DNA from: Cryptomeria japonica
Lineage: Eukaryota; Streptophyta; Pinopsida; Cupressales; Cupressaceae
Assembly (NCBI RefSeq): GCF_030272615.1
Contig: NC_081414.1
Span: 4,157,501 to 4,221,500 of the forward strand
Direction: 5' to 3'
DNA length: 64,000 nucleotides
In this document: piece by piece, positions 23,086-35,000 of the stretch
Layout of the letters: each line of letters starts with the position of its first letter
Numbering within the stretch: the stretch's first letter is position 1
Translations under genes and position numbers: made by a program
Notes under the pieces: model-generated
The model's database searches: none
What the model was told of the DNA's origin: nothing
Seen by the model: only the letters and a program-made list of their open reading frames with translations

Positions 23086-23954
23086 GGCTCACTCCCCTCA
23101 TTTGTAAAGGTTAATAGTTAATAGTTTAATAGCAAGTTAATAAGCATTAGATAGCAAGCAAATAGTTAGAGTAGAATAGGAGAAGGCAGAAATCGTTGCC
23201 AAGCTTGTAAATAAACATCCTTTTCATTGAAGATATGGTGGAATGTGTTGTTTCTTCTACATAATTGCATGGTTTCTTGTTGGATCCTCATGTTAGATGA
23301 TGATAATTAGATTGATGGAAGATCTTTGTGCAAGATCAATGGTGAAATTCACATATCCATACCACTAGCAATTTGTTGATTGCAAGTTTGCCTTGTGTGG
23401 TCAACTGAAATCCTTAAATGAGCTTAACTTCAATTGCTATTCACATTTTGATATGCATCGCCTTGATGGTATCCTTCTTGTTAATAGTGATTTAAACATC
23501 TTATGCTTACCTTAGAAGATCGCACTAGCTTTGTGGAGATGTGCTCGCATCTCAAAGCTTAGTTGGAGTTTCACCAAAAATTGTCCAACGCTCTTACATT
23601 CTAGGAATAGACTAGATTCTCTAAACCCTTCCTCTTTTTATCTTTTTTTTTCTATCCAAGTCAGTTAAAAAGAAAGCATCACCAGATTGCAATATTGGAT
23701 GGTTAAGTTCCAGCAGCATTCAAGTAGTTCAAGCACATTCAAAGTTCAACGTAAGTCCACCTTGTGATTCTCGCAAAATCACATCACACACTAAGTCTAT
23801 CCAAGAGCACGTCAAGACCTGACATTCAAAACCTTGGAGTCATCCCATTTAATCACGCAGTTTAGCACTTGGGAGGATTTTGTTCAAGAGAGGATAGGAT
23901 ACTCAGTATTTTATTTTGTGTTGCATGGTGCATGAAAAACACATCGACAAATAC

Positions 23955-24630
23955 CACCAATATATTTCATAAGGATATTATCTACTTGCACATCCTTATC
24001 CATTTGGATAGCTCTCCTCCAAAAATTACTAGTATGCTCTTGCACACTATTCTTATTGTTGCTTGAAATACTGCCACTCAATGTACCTCTAATTTTAATG
24101 ATAACTGAGAGAGAAGTGGTTTTGATTAGCTTCTTAAATTCATCCCAAGAACAAATGGGTGGTAATTTTCTTAAAACCAAAGAATAAAAATAGTTTACAA
24201 ATTTTCTTAAAACCAAAGAATAAAAATAGTTTACAAAACAAAAAAATGTTTTGCTAATATTTATCTTGCAAAAGAAATTGGTTGCTCCTAACTAACATGA
24301 TGCATGTAAAATATACCCCAAGTTGAGCCAGCTAATGGTCAAGCTTCTCTACATCTACCTCTCATACACACAGAGATATCTATGGCTTTGTGTCAACTTT
24401 GAAAAGAGGGATTGTAGGGAAACTTTGTTCCATGGGACTGCACTTCTCATGTGAAATCAGTTGCTCTTTAGTATTGAATTCCTCTAGGAGTGTCACCATA
24501 ATTCATTCTCCACAAGTGTCATCATAATTCTTTACAGATTTCCCATAATCCTTGAAATGCTTGCCACATTTTCTTCTAACTTGAGAAATCTTTCTTCGTT
24601 AACAAAAGGTGTTGCATCACCACATGCCAT
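23955..24630 (-). pseudogene. gag: Decayed Ty3/gypsy gag fragment
   Basis: On the minus strand an ATG at 24630 starts MACGDATPFVNEERF. After stops and AT-rich decay comes CSWDEFKKLIKTT, then SVQEHTSNFWRRAIQM and LMKYIGG, which is the layout of a plant gypsy gag (W-x-x-F-K..., S-V-x-E-Y-x-x-x-F, YIGG). It ends at the L3 target site. A 38-bp direct duplication lies at about 24166-24239. The primer site and LTR follow in the expected order at higher coordinates. Confidence 0.65.
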
Positions 24631-24775
24631 ATCATTCACTCTTCTTATATCTAGATTCTATTTGTTGTTGCTAAGGAAGTAAATCTAGTTCCCACTTGAA
24701 CCATCTGCTTTTCTAATGGGCATGAACCTGCGTGACCACACAAAAAAACCACCACACAAAATCCAAGAAAATCCT

Positions 24776-24787
24776 GTTCTGATACCA
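24776..24787 (-). other. Primer binding site of the minus-strand gypsy fragment
   Basis: Minus strand TGGTATCAGAAC, one base different from the copia-1 primer site, placed between the gag start (24630) and LTR-like DNA. Confidence 0.6.
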
Positions 24788-24788
24788 A

Positions 24789-25320
24789 TGTAATCTGTAA
24801 TATAAAGTGGATAAACCATTACATAGATCCTCAGAAAAGTTTCTATTCTTCCCCAATGTAACTCGATTACATAAGTTGTCATTCCTGAAGTGGAAATAAG
24901 GGAAACTAGTCAATACACTTGACTATTAGAGCATTGAACACAGTATTAAGTGTGTAAATATAAGCAACAAGAATTAAAAGCACTAATAATGAGTGCATAT
25001 CTACAACTTGACTTAAATAAACCCAAACTGGATAAGAAAAAAACTCCGGAAGGGAGAGGAATTGTTCTACTCAAGCCACTTTAGCTACTAAAATGTTTTT
25101 CTTGCCTAAACAAAGCTTACAATGACTACTTCTTGCCTACAACAACAATGTCCTACACCATACAACTCTACCATGTGCTCACACACCCTAAACCTCTATG
25201 ACACTCCCAAAGAATCAGGCAACACTAAGAAGTCCCCCATTAAATGGCCTCTCTTGGAGGTTTCATAATAAGAAGAGTTACAAACAAGTCGAAGGAAGTT
25301 CAAGCATCATAGGAACTGAA
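24789..25320 (-). repeat. Putative 5' LTR of the minus-strand gypsy fragment
   Basis: Noncoding DNA directly upstream of the primer site. The LTR outer end is not defined because no second LTR is in view; 25320 is approximate. The primer-proximal end reads ATTACA before the site. Confidence 0.35.
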
Positions 25321-25973
25321 TGGAATCATTTGGAGTGCTCCCAGATCCTGCAAAGCTTGCCTCTATTGTTTCTGTGATGCCTTCAACCACAGCCAAACAT
25401 GCTTTGCTCGCCCAGTTTCTAGCAGGGATAGTTTTTAGTTTTTACTGTCATCAAACTAGTAAGACATGTTTGACCACAATCAAACCTATCAATTCTGTTT
25501 TTTTTCTCTAGAAGGTTAAACTCCAGTGCAGTCAGATTCTTTGATTACTTCTTACTCCATGTTTTCTCAACATAAAAAGTTTTCCTACGAAACTTACTGA
25601 CACTGCTCTCAAACTGAACCTTCAAAGTATGTTAGGCATAAGGGTCAACTTCAATCAGAACATAAGTGAATAAGCTAGCCTACTTAATTAACTTGACTGA
25701 TCCACTTACAGATCATCAAGTGTGGCTCATTTTCTCCAAAAGGAATCCAAGGACCATGTTGTCCTATAAAAGAACAAAAAGGGAGATGATATTGATGTGA
25801 AAGAAAAAAAGACAAGTAATATTGATTCTTACTCAGACGCAAACTTAAAAGATAGATGCCCACTTTCATTGTTTTTTGGTGAGAGGATTTCTCAATCACC
25901 AAATTCCATGCAATTATATTGTACTCTATTTAGTTAAATAAGATGCACAGTTTGAATTTCAAGAAAAATCTAC

Positions 25974-26058
25974 CTCGATATATGCTGCAATCGTAGATTT
26001 GCTAGATCCTCTAGGTTCCTTCAAGCTGGCAATAGCATCCATAATGAGAGTATCTACC
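25974..26058 (-). other. TRB exon 3
   Basis: Acceptor TTTGCAG|GGTAGATAC and donor ATCGAG|GTAGAT. It encodes the start of the H1/H5 globular domain. Phase fits exon 2 (split Arg codon). Confidence 0.78.
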
Positions 26059-29000
26059 CTGCAAACAAGAGAATAGGAACATTGGAATATGGTCCACAAA
26101 TCCATGAGGTTCAGCAAACATATCTGCAATTCCAATATGATATACAAATACTCTCTACTACAGTCACAATTATACAGATGAACAGTTGAAAGGTCTATAA
26201 GAAGAATAACTTGGATGTCAAATACAAATGTTTGATAAACCAAAAAACAAATAATCATATAAGAACATATAAATATACTTTCACTCGCCCTTTTACAAAA
26301 CCAAAGGCAACCAAAGCTTATAGATCAAAATTGGCATGACATCACAGATGAACATAATAAATTCCATAAAAAAATTGTTACCTAGGAATAGATCGCATAG
26401 AGTCTGTGCTGTGTAAAGATGGATCTACAACCACCAGTTGTTTAGCATCGTCTGGAACATTAGATCTGCCATTTGTTATTGGACCCAATAGAAGGTGCCT
26501 GCCAGATTGTTTTGCCAGTTGTGAGCTCTTTTTGAATGCCAGTCTTGCCTTCTCCCTGGATCCCCATCCATTTGCAGTAACATTAATATTTCGCCATTTA
26601 TCCTGCCAGATAGTTAAAGTTAAACTGCAATGCCAAATACACTGAATAATTTACAATGAAATGACATTGCTTAAGAGATTTGCCTTCTCAATACAACACA
26701 GTGATACTCCAACGTTGATTGCCATTGAACTGATAAAACAGTAAAGCCTGGAGTTAAAGAAACTTCTAAACAATTTGATGGTGTAGATCAAGGCAAGATA
26801 TAATTTTATTTTATATATAGATTAAAAAAAAAAATTTATATAGATGCATATAATCAATATAGAGAAAGTACTGTCCAAGAGGTTGAGCTTAACTGGTTAA
26901 AACACTGGGTTCTCACTGTGGAGACCCAAGTTCAATTCCCAATAAGGACATCTAAAGTGGAATTATAAGCTGTGACTCTTGGCCTTCCATAGGATGGGGA
27001 AGGTCTTGGGTCAATCTAATCAAACATAGTAATAATAATAATAATAATAATTCAAAATGTTGCGGCTTCGGCCTATTACCTATCAAAAAAATATATATAT
27101 AAAGAAAGTACTCTCAAAAAAGAAATGCATAATGTTGTTAGATCATGCATGATATAACTAATGTTGGTGGTGCTTATCATAACTCAAAATTCAGAAAGTA
27201 TTAGAATATTTAATTATATTTTAGTCAGTTCTATTTAATTATTTTATTAATGGTCATTTAGCTTTTTGCTTTTCAGTTCATTAAGTGAAACTATTGCTTC
27301 TTTTATAAGAACACATAGTTTGCTTTTTAGATTTTAGCTTTTAGCTTTATTTAGCACTTTTAAGTGTTTTAACTTCATGTTGAAGCTTTAGATTAACAAT
27401 TCATTCTTTTAGAACACCGTCTTGTAATTCCTTTAGATGCGCTTGTATATTCGTTATTAATTCATTCAATATCATTCGATTTATTGATTCAATTATTTTT
27501 CATGGTGAAGTTTTTTTTTTCATGTTCGCGGCACGACGTTCATCAGGGTTTTTCTAAGATTTTGTGCTCGCAATTTTTGAAAATCACGTCATTTTTTCTG
27601 CGTCAGGTGTTTCTATTTCTAGGCGTCTTTGCTTTTGGGCGGTTAAACCCACGTGGCGCGCTGCGTTTGAGCTTTTTCGTGGGCCGCTATTTTTTCTTTC
27701 AGCGCGAATTTAATTTTCCTAGTGGCACGATTTCCTACACAACAATGGCCTGCGAGAAGGTATAATGCAGCTCACACGACACATTTTTTTTCCATCTTGG
27801 ACGGTTATTTCGGCGTTTTTTTTTTTTGGCCACGACCATGTTCCGATCTTAGCTTGTGCGATTTCTTTTTCACGATTTCTGATCTCTAAGGCGGCTTTTT
27901 TTTGCAAAGTAGGTTTTTTTGGTGACGCCAAAAATCTCCCTGCCATGGCCTCAACCTAGGGTTTCGGCTGAGTTTTTTTTACAAAAATCGTCTGATTATT
28001 TTCTGCAATTTTTCTTTCCGATTTTTTTTTTTAAAAATCACAGGTTTCTCTCTGCAGTCTTACTCTCAAGATCTGTGCCAATTGTTTGCAGAAACATTTC
28101 TATTTTTTTTCAAAAAAAAAAATTTGGGTTTATCTAGAATTATGTGCCAGATTATTGCCTTGGGTTTTGTGCCCAGATTTGTGCCTCGGGAGTTGTGCCA
28201 TTTTTTGTTTCTGATTATTTTTCTGTGACCTAGGGTTTGCAGGAAAAATTGAGTTTTCAGCAATTTGCACATTGGACTTCGTTTCTCGAACTAGGGTTTT
28301 TAGCATTGGTGTCGCCTACTTGTATTCTGATTTTTTTAATCAGATTCTTCTGTCCCGTTTTCGTGCCTTCACTAGGTTGACCCCGTTCAACCTTGGTTTT
28401 TGTGATGGCATATTTGATCAACACCATGTTGGAACACAATCAAAAGTTCAACGGCTGCAAACTACAACACCTGGAAACAACGCATGCTTACCATTTTTTA
28501 GTATCGTTGCCTTGATCAGATTGTTTTGGGCAAGGCTACTCATCCTACAGCTTCAGGTGCAAATCAGGATAAATTCGATGAGCACACTCGAGAGGCTGTC
28601 ATGCTTATCAAGTTATCTATCACAAATGATCAACTTCCTCAAGTGCCTTCAGGTAAAACAGCTAAAGAGATCTAGGATCTCTTGAAGGATCTTCATGAAA
28701 CGCCCGACAAAAGCCAAGCTTTCTTTCTGAAGAATATCTTGTTTTCTATCATGATGGATGAAAAGACATCTATCCAGGCACATCTTACGAAGATCAAGGA
28801 CATCCATGACTAGTTGCAAGCTATTAGCCGCACCATGACTGAAGAGGATATGGTAGTGATCACGCTGAAGAGCCTTCCCAAATCCTATGAGCATTTCATT
28901 AATACACTCAATATCACTTCTACTAGTGTTGATTTGAAGTTTCCTGATCTCTGCAACAAGCTTCTCCAGCAGGATCGACGGAAACAGCAGTTTGGAAGCA

Positions 29001-32000
29001 ACACTAGTTCGTCCAATGATCAGGCCTTCACAGCCAAAGCTCCAGATAAGAGCATAGGCAAAGGGGAGTTCGTTCAACAAAAAGGACAACGCAACTCTGA
29101 GGAAGGGTTCACGAAGAATTTCACGTGTCACTATTGTGGTGGACCTGGGCATGTCCAAAAATTCTGCAGAAAGAGGTTGGCTGATCAAAAGTCCAACCAA
29201 GGAGGGTCTCAAGAGCAGGTGCAGGCTCATGTTGCAGAGCATTCTGAAGCATAGTTGAAAAACTCGAACTCGCCACGGACTCGGCAAACCAAAAATTCGG
29301 ACTCGGACTCGGACTCGGACTCGTGAAAGACTCGGCAAGGACTCGGCAAAAAAAAAACGTAGTTTTACAAAAAAACATAAAGAAATTAATGCATTTAGAG
29401 AACATAAGAGCCATAATTGAAACATTACACATGTCACATACTCATAGTTTCAAACTTTCAACTCTAAAATGTATAATACCAAGATTTCTTCAATGCTAAT
29501 TATGCTTTTATATGGAGCCTAATCAGACTCGGAGGTTAAATTTTCCCTACTTCCATCGGCGCAATTTCCCCTTATATTTTTCGACGGGGGTTTGGGGGCA
29601 ACGCCCCCAAGTTGGGGTCAAGGGGCATCGTCGAAGGATCCTGAAATTTGACTAAGTCAGGATAATTGAAGAATCCTCCAAAAACTAGATTTTGCATTAT
29701 AACTCCTGGAGGTCCGAAACCACTCTCAAACATCCTGACAGTATATATGGAATATAACTTAAAGTCTGGAATGTCATCCTGATCTTCAAATGCCCTGAAA
29801 TTTGGCTAAGTCTGGAATGTCTTCCTGATCCTGAAATCTGACTAAGTCTGGAAAATTGAAGAATCCTCCAAAAACTAGATTTTGCATTATAACTCCTGGA
29901 GGTCTGAAACCACTCTCAAACATCCTGACAGTATATATGGAATATAACTTAAAGTATAAGTAAAGGAAATGTCACTTATACTTAAATGTTATATTCCATA
30001 TATGAATCCTGACGGAGAGACCAAATTTTTTCACATGTTAAACTCGATTTTAAAGCTTGCATGACATTTTTCTGGGTCGCGCGAGTCCTTGCAAAAGACT
30101 CGTGAGTCTTTCAGATGGACTCGCCTCGCGAGTCCTTGGCGAGTCGACTCGTGGCTCCCATGGACTCACGAGTCCGTGGCGAGTCCACGAGTTTTAAAAC
30201 TATGTTCTGAAGAGAAGGAGTCAGCCTTCTATGCTTTTTAATTTTGTCATCGGTTGGGTTTTATGTTTTTTCGACACAAAAAATCATGGGAGGGCTTTGC
30301 TTGATTTTTCCTCAAAAATCAAGGAGTGATGTTTTACCACGTCATGTCTGGTGTTTTGCCACATCATGTCTAATGTTTTACTGCGTGATGTCTGGTGTTT
30401 TACTGCATGATGTCTGGTGTTTTGCCGTGCGATATTTTAGGGTTTTGTTTGATTTTCTCCTCAAAAATCATTTCAAGATTTTGTTTGATTTTCTCCTCAA
30501 AAATCATTTCAGGATTTTGTTTGATTTTCTCCTCAAAAATCATTTCAGGATTTTGTTTGATTTTCTCCTCAAAAATCGTTTTAGGGTTTTTTTAAGGGTT
30601 TTACCATTTTTTCCACAAAAATGATGATTTGTATCTTCGGTTTTGGAGGATTTGCCGATTTTTCCTCAAACTCATGGTTTCAGATTTCTGTTTTACCCAA
30701 CATCAAGTTGGATGGGTTATGGTAATCTTGATCATTAACACTTTGCAGATCCTAGGAGGGTCTTCGCCGCAACAAAGTGTTCTTTCCATTTGTGATCAAA
30801 AGACCTGCAGTGTCTTCTGTAGGGTAGTTAGTAGATAGAATGACCATTAAAGGAGGGTATTAGAATATTTAATTATATTTTAGTCAGTTATATTTAATTG
30901 TGTTATTAATGGTCATTTATCTTTTTGCTTTTTAGTTCGTTAAGTGAAACTATAGCTTCTTTTATAAGAACGCATAGTTTGCTTTTTAGATTTTAGCTTT
31001 ATTAAGCACTTTTAAGTGTTTGAGCTTCATGTTGAAGCTTTAGATTAATGGTTCGTTCTTTTTAGAACACCGTCTTGTAATTCCTTTACATATGCTTGTA
31101 TATTCATTATTAATTCATTCAAGATCATTCGATTTATTGATTCAATTATTTTTCAGAAAGGATATAAGATCATGATCTAATTTGGTTATAAATTTGATTT
31201 AGATAGTGGTCGGGGCTTCCCAATATATTTCAGCGGGTGCTGTTAAGAATTTTTAGGAGCATTTCACAAGCAGGTGGTCCCATGGATTTATATAACAGGC
31301 AAGCTCAGAAATTTCAGGAAGCTGGTGATCTCATTTTTTTTGCAACAGCTTTAGCTAAAAAAATAGTTTAATTATGTTTTAGCAATAGCTAATGCTAAAA
31401 GCTGTAGATGCAAGACATGTAACACATGTAGCAAAAAATCTCCTGAGCTGATCGGGAGATTTTCAACCCCCCTCCAATGGGGAGACCAATGGGGAGCAAA
31501 CCCACGGCCCAAGCCAACTCCACTACTCGTGCGGGTTATCCTAGATTTCCTAGTTACATAGCATTGCCAAATATATGCATGAAACTAATTGAGAACCAAT
31601 ATGTAGTAATGTAGAATACTAAAGACTAAAATATTAATGAGATTTGGCTACCCTCTGTCTATTGCTCAATATATGTCAGACACAAATAACTAGCTCATTA
31701 ATAAATAAATCCAACGATAGTAATCCCCCGTCCATCTAAACAATAAAAAATGCACACCTATGGGGGAATCCTCTTCAACATGACAACCTACACCATTCTC
31801 TTGCAACCATCTTTACAGATTAGATAAAGAAGATAGTAAAGTTCTCTTGTAACCTTGCATCCCCTTAGCACTTGCAAGTTGGTGCAGAATATTTATAGCA
31901 TTTTCACTATCAGTCTAATATCTTACTTGGAGAATCACATCGTGTCTCTTCAGATGGTGCCTAGCAAAATATTAATAGAAGTGAGAAAAACAATTAAAAA

Positions 32001-35000
32001 CTTTGGCGAACTTCTGGATCTGTCATTGATTTGCAAAGATATAAAGAAGTTGATAAAATGCTCCATCTGACCCAAAGACATTGGCCAAACAGAATCAGTC
32101 AGCAGTGGGGTTCAAAACAGGGCATTCCATGCACAATGATAAAACCACCAGTACCAACACGTGATGATTACATAACTACTGGCTACAACAAGGAGCGGTT
32201 TCAAAACCTCCCTTTTCAATAGTTGTTGATTTGACAGTAACCAAACTGTCAGGTAACACAGGTAGCAGTATCAAAACCACTAATGGTGAAAACGCAACCA
32301 CAGGTCTGCACAAGGCAATGTTTGAGAGTCCTATCATGTGTAATTGTAACAAAAGACCAACGATGTCTATTCATTTCTAAAATGTTTGAGAGTCCTATCA
32401 TGTGTAATAGGACACTCCCCAAACATTATTAGAGGAGAATGAGTTGGTGAAGGAATGAACAAGTGAAAGTCAGGGTGCAAGTGTCAGGAGGATTGAATAT
32501 GTGATGTATGGTAGAGTAACAAGCTGTTCCTACTTGGAATTACTCTATGCCTCTCTTGTAATCTTCCCATTAAAGCATTAAGAAGACAAGAGACAACAGA
32601 GAGTGTACTCTTTGTATTAAATTCATCGATTTACAGAAGCAGAGGAACAAGTGCAATTGCCATTTCCAACTGGTTTTCCACATCTTGGGGTTTCCAAAAT
32701 AAAATCACAGTGTTTCTAATATGACTGCTAATTGAGCCAATTAAATAAATAAAAGTCTCTGCAATTTCCACAAGCAATGTTTGTTAAAGATGTTCAATTT
32801 ACATTCAATATGCAAGTTATATTCTATTTTATATTATCTTGTTCTATGTATTACTGATTAAAGTATAAATCTGACTATCTTCTTTTGTATGGCAGGTGAG
32901 AGGAGCATTTTTTATTTTTCTATGTCCTTTCTCACGAATGCCATTCGATATATGTATATAACAAGCGGGGTACGATCAAGCAATGCCTTGATCGGTCATG
33001 ACCGATCAAGACATTACTTGATCGTGCCTCTTTGTTAATACCAAACAATGCATATTAATTACCAATGCCAACCAGTATATGTTTATACTTTAACACTCGA
33101 TGACTATCGGTGTTTGCATAATCTTAACAGCCGATAACTATCGGCGTATGCTTAACAGGCGATAACTATCGGTAAACTTTATTATGCCACCCGATATTAA
33201 TCAGTGCACATATAACCCGATATCAATCGGTGTCAGCTTATATTAACACCCGATACTAATCGGTGTTTGGTTAATTCAATTTATCATTTGTTTACTATTA
33301 ATTATGTTAACCGATATAAATCGGAATGCATTAGCATGATTTAGTAATCGGTGAACATAAATAATGATATAGGATGATTATCGATATTAAGCATTTAATC
33401 GAACTGAATAGATTAATTATATGCAACTGAAGAATGGTTATCAAGTGAAGGATTAATAGCTTGAAGGTTTTCATCATAATTATCGATAGGATAAATGATT
33501 GAATGAGAGACTTCATTTATCTCTCATTCAATCGTTTATCTTACCGAAGCTATCATGCATTAACAATGTTTGTAGAGAAATTATAGATCAGTCACAATCC
33601 ATTGAACTACTTCTAGGAAGAAAAAAATCTGTACCATTGATACAATTTGATAGCCATAAAAATGGCATTTTGCCTGAAATTTTGCTTTTTATTATACTTT
33701 TGACTTTTCAAACTCTTTAGTCTTGACACTTATTAGTTATTACTTATTTAATGTTTGCAATTTTGTATTTGTGTTTTCCTCTTTTGGATATTATAAGATC
33801 TTGCCTTAGTCCCATAGTGAAAGGAAATGATGTTGACAGTTCTACTTCTACACCAAGCATTAACACAGTATGCGATAGCACCAAATTCTTGCCTTGGTCT
33901 TCATCGACTTTTAGTTTTTTCCATTACATTCTTTTTTCCCTCACTTGGCTATTCAAATTTGAATTTGTATTCTATGGCTAGGATTTGCTTGCCTTGGGTT
34001 AAACCCATTTATTAGTGTTTTCATCATTTCTGTGTTTCACCCTTAGCCCTTACTCATTTTATCAGGTTCTAGTAGTACCCTAGTACAACCTCAGCTGGCC
34101 CAATGGTAAGGCCTATGTAGTCTAGAGGGGAGATCACAAATTTGAATTTGGAAGTGGGGTAATGTTGTACACCTCATTTAAACAATATGTAAGATAAATA
34201 CGAAAAATGATCCCCTTGTGGAATGCTTGCATAAGAGGAGTCTCACATACCAAATTAGTGTTTCACTTGATACTTGATAGTGACCTAAAAACTACCTTTA
34301 CCTATTTTTTAAACTTTTCTATTGTAACTGGTTGTACAATTGAGTCTAGTTGGCATATTTTGGTCATTTGCTGACATTAGTATAATTTATTTCCTTTAAA
34401 AATTGGATTTTTAATTACCTTTTGCTTCCTTCTTAATCATTAGTGAGCTATGATGAGCACTTGGATACGCAGGGCCCACATTATATGGCCAAGAAGAGGC
34501 AGAAATAGATATGGCACAAACATCCTTCTGTTTTTGACAAATGGAGCCAAAATTATTTCCCAAAATGGAAATGCTAGGAATTTTTTTTGTCTTAGTAATG
34601 TTTATCTACAAGATAGCAAAAGGAGTGGATTTTTGCCGTGTTAGAGGGATTTTGCTTTCCTCTTTGTTTCATCGCAAAATGAAATTTAATTATGTCCCAA
34701 AAATTACTAGAAACCCAGAACATTAAAGAGTTAAATTAGATACAGTGTGTGCTTCTTTGCCCTCAATCTTCGTTATAATCAGGTAAAAACTAGTATCTGT
34801 TAAATCCATAAGCTCCCACAACTCAAAGTGTTTTGTGACCAACGCCAATCAACATATGTTAATTACTTCTTCATAATTCCAAGTTATCAGGTGCAACTTC
34901 ATGTCTAAGTCTAAGGTTCACTCTTTCATCTGGCAAGCCAAAAGATTCTAAAGCCAATGTACAATTATTGTGACAAAGCAACATTCCAAGTATAAAATTG

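Larger units (their letters stand above)
20231..23949 (+). mobile_element. L-family element L3
   Basis: The duplication AATAC is at 20226-20230 and 23950-23954. Ends are TGTTGTGACGTTTTCACAC and CACATCGACA. The 3.72-kb body holds a pyrimidine-rich tract, a 187-bp tandem duplication, an AT-rich stretch, the promoter block and the family tail (CTTGGAGTCATC, TTCAAGAGAGGATA). The long frames in the pyrimidine tract are low complexity and not genes. It sits in DNA that includes a decayed gypsy gag (23955-24630). Confidence 0.82.
27199..31155 (+). mobile_element. Non-autonomous copia element (copia-2) in TRB intron 1
   Basis: LTRs 27199-27502 and 30858-31155; the duplication GAAAG is at 27194-27198 and 31156-31160. 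The LTRs again start TATTAG and end TTTTCA. The expected primer site after the 5' LTR reads TGGTGAAG, so most of it is lost. The interior has T-rich leader, a decayed gag (28404-29249) and the 3' noncoding region shared with copia-1; pol is absent. A hAT-type element interrupts gag at 29250. It lies antisense to the host gene. Confidence 0.9.

Noticed and set aside
25320-25511. Short open frames as a possible last TRB exon
   Set aside because: Neither strand shows H1-domain or coiled-coil residues, and splice phase cannot be shown.
26999-27100. Possible separate microsatellite locus
   Set aside because: The AAT run lies inside the SINE body between its target duplications.
28649-29437. 262-codon minus-strand open frame
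   Set aside because: Antisense shadow of the copia-2 gag and the hAT-type element end; repeats such as RVRVRVRV come from GACTCG arrays.
34085-34150. tRNA-like stretch
   Set aside because: Box B is degenerate and no target duplication was found; too weak to list as a SINE.
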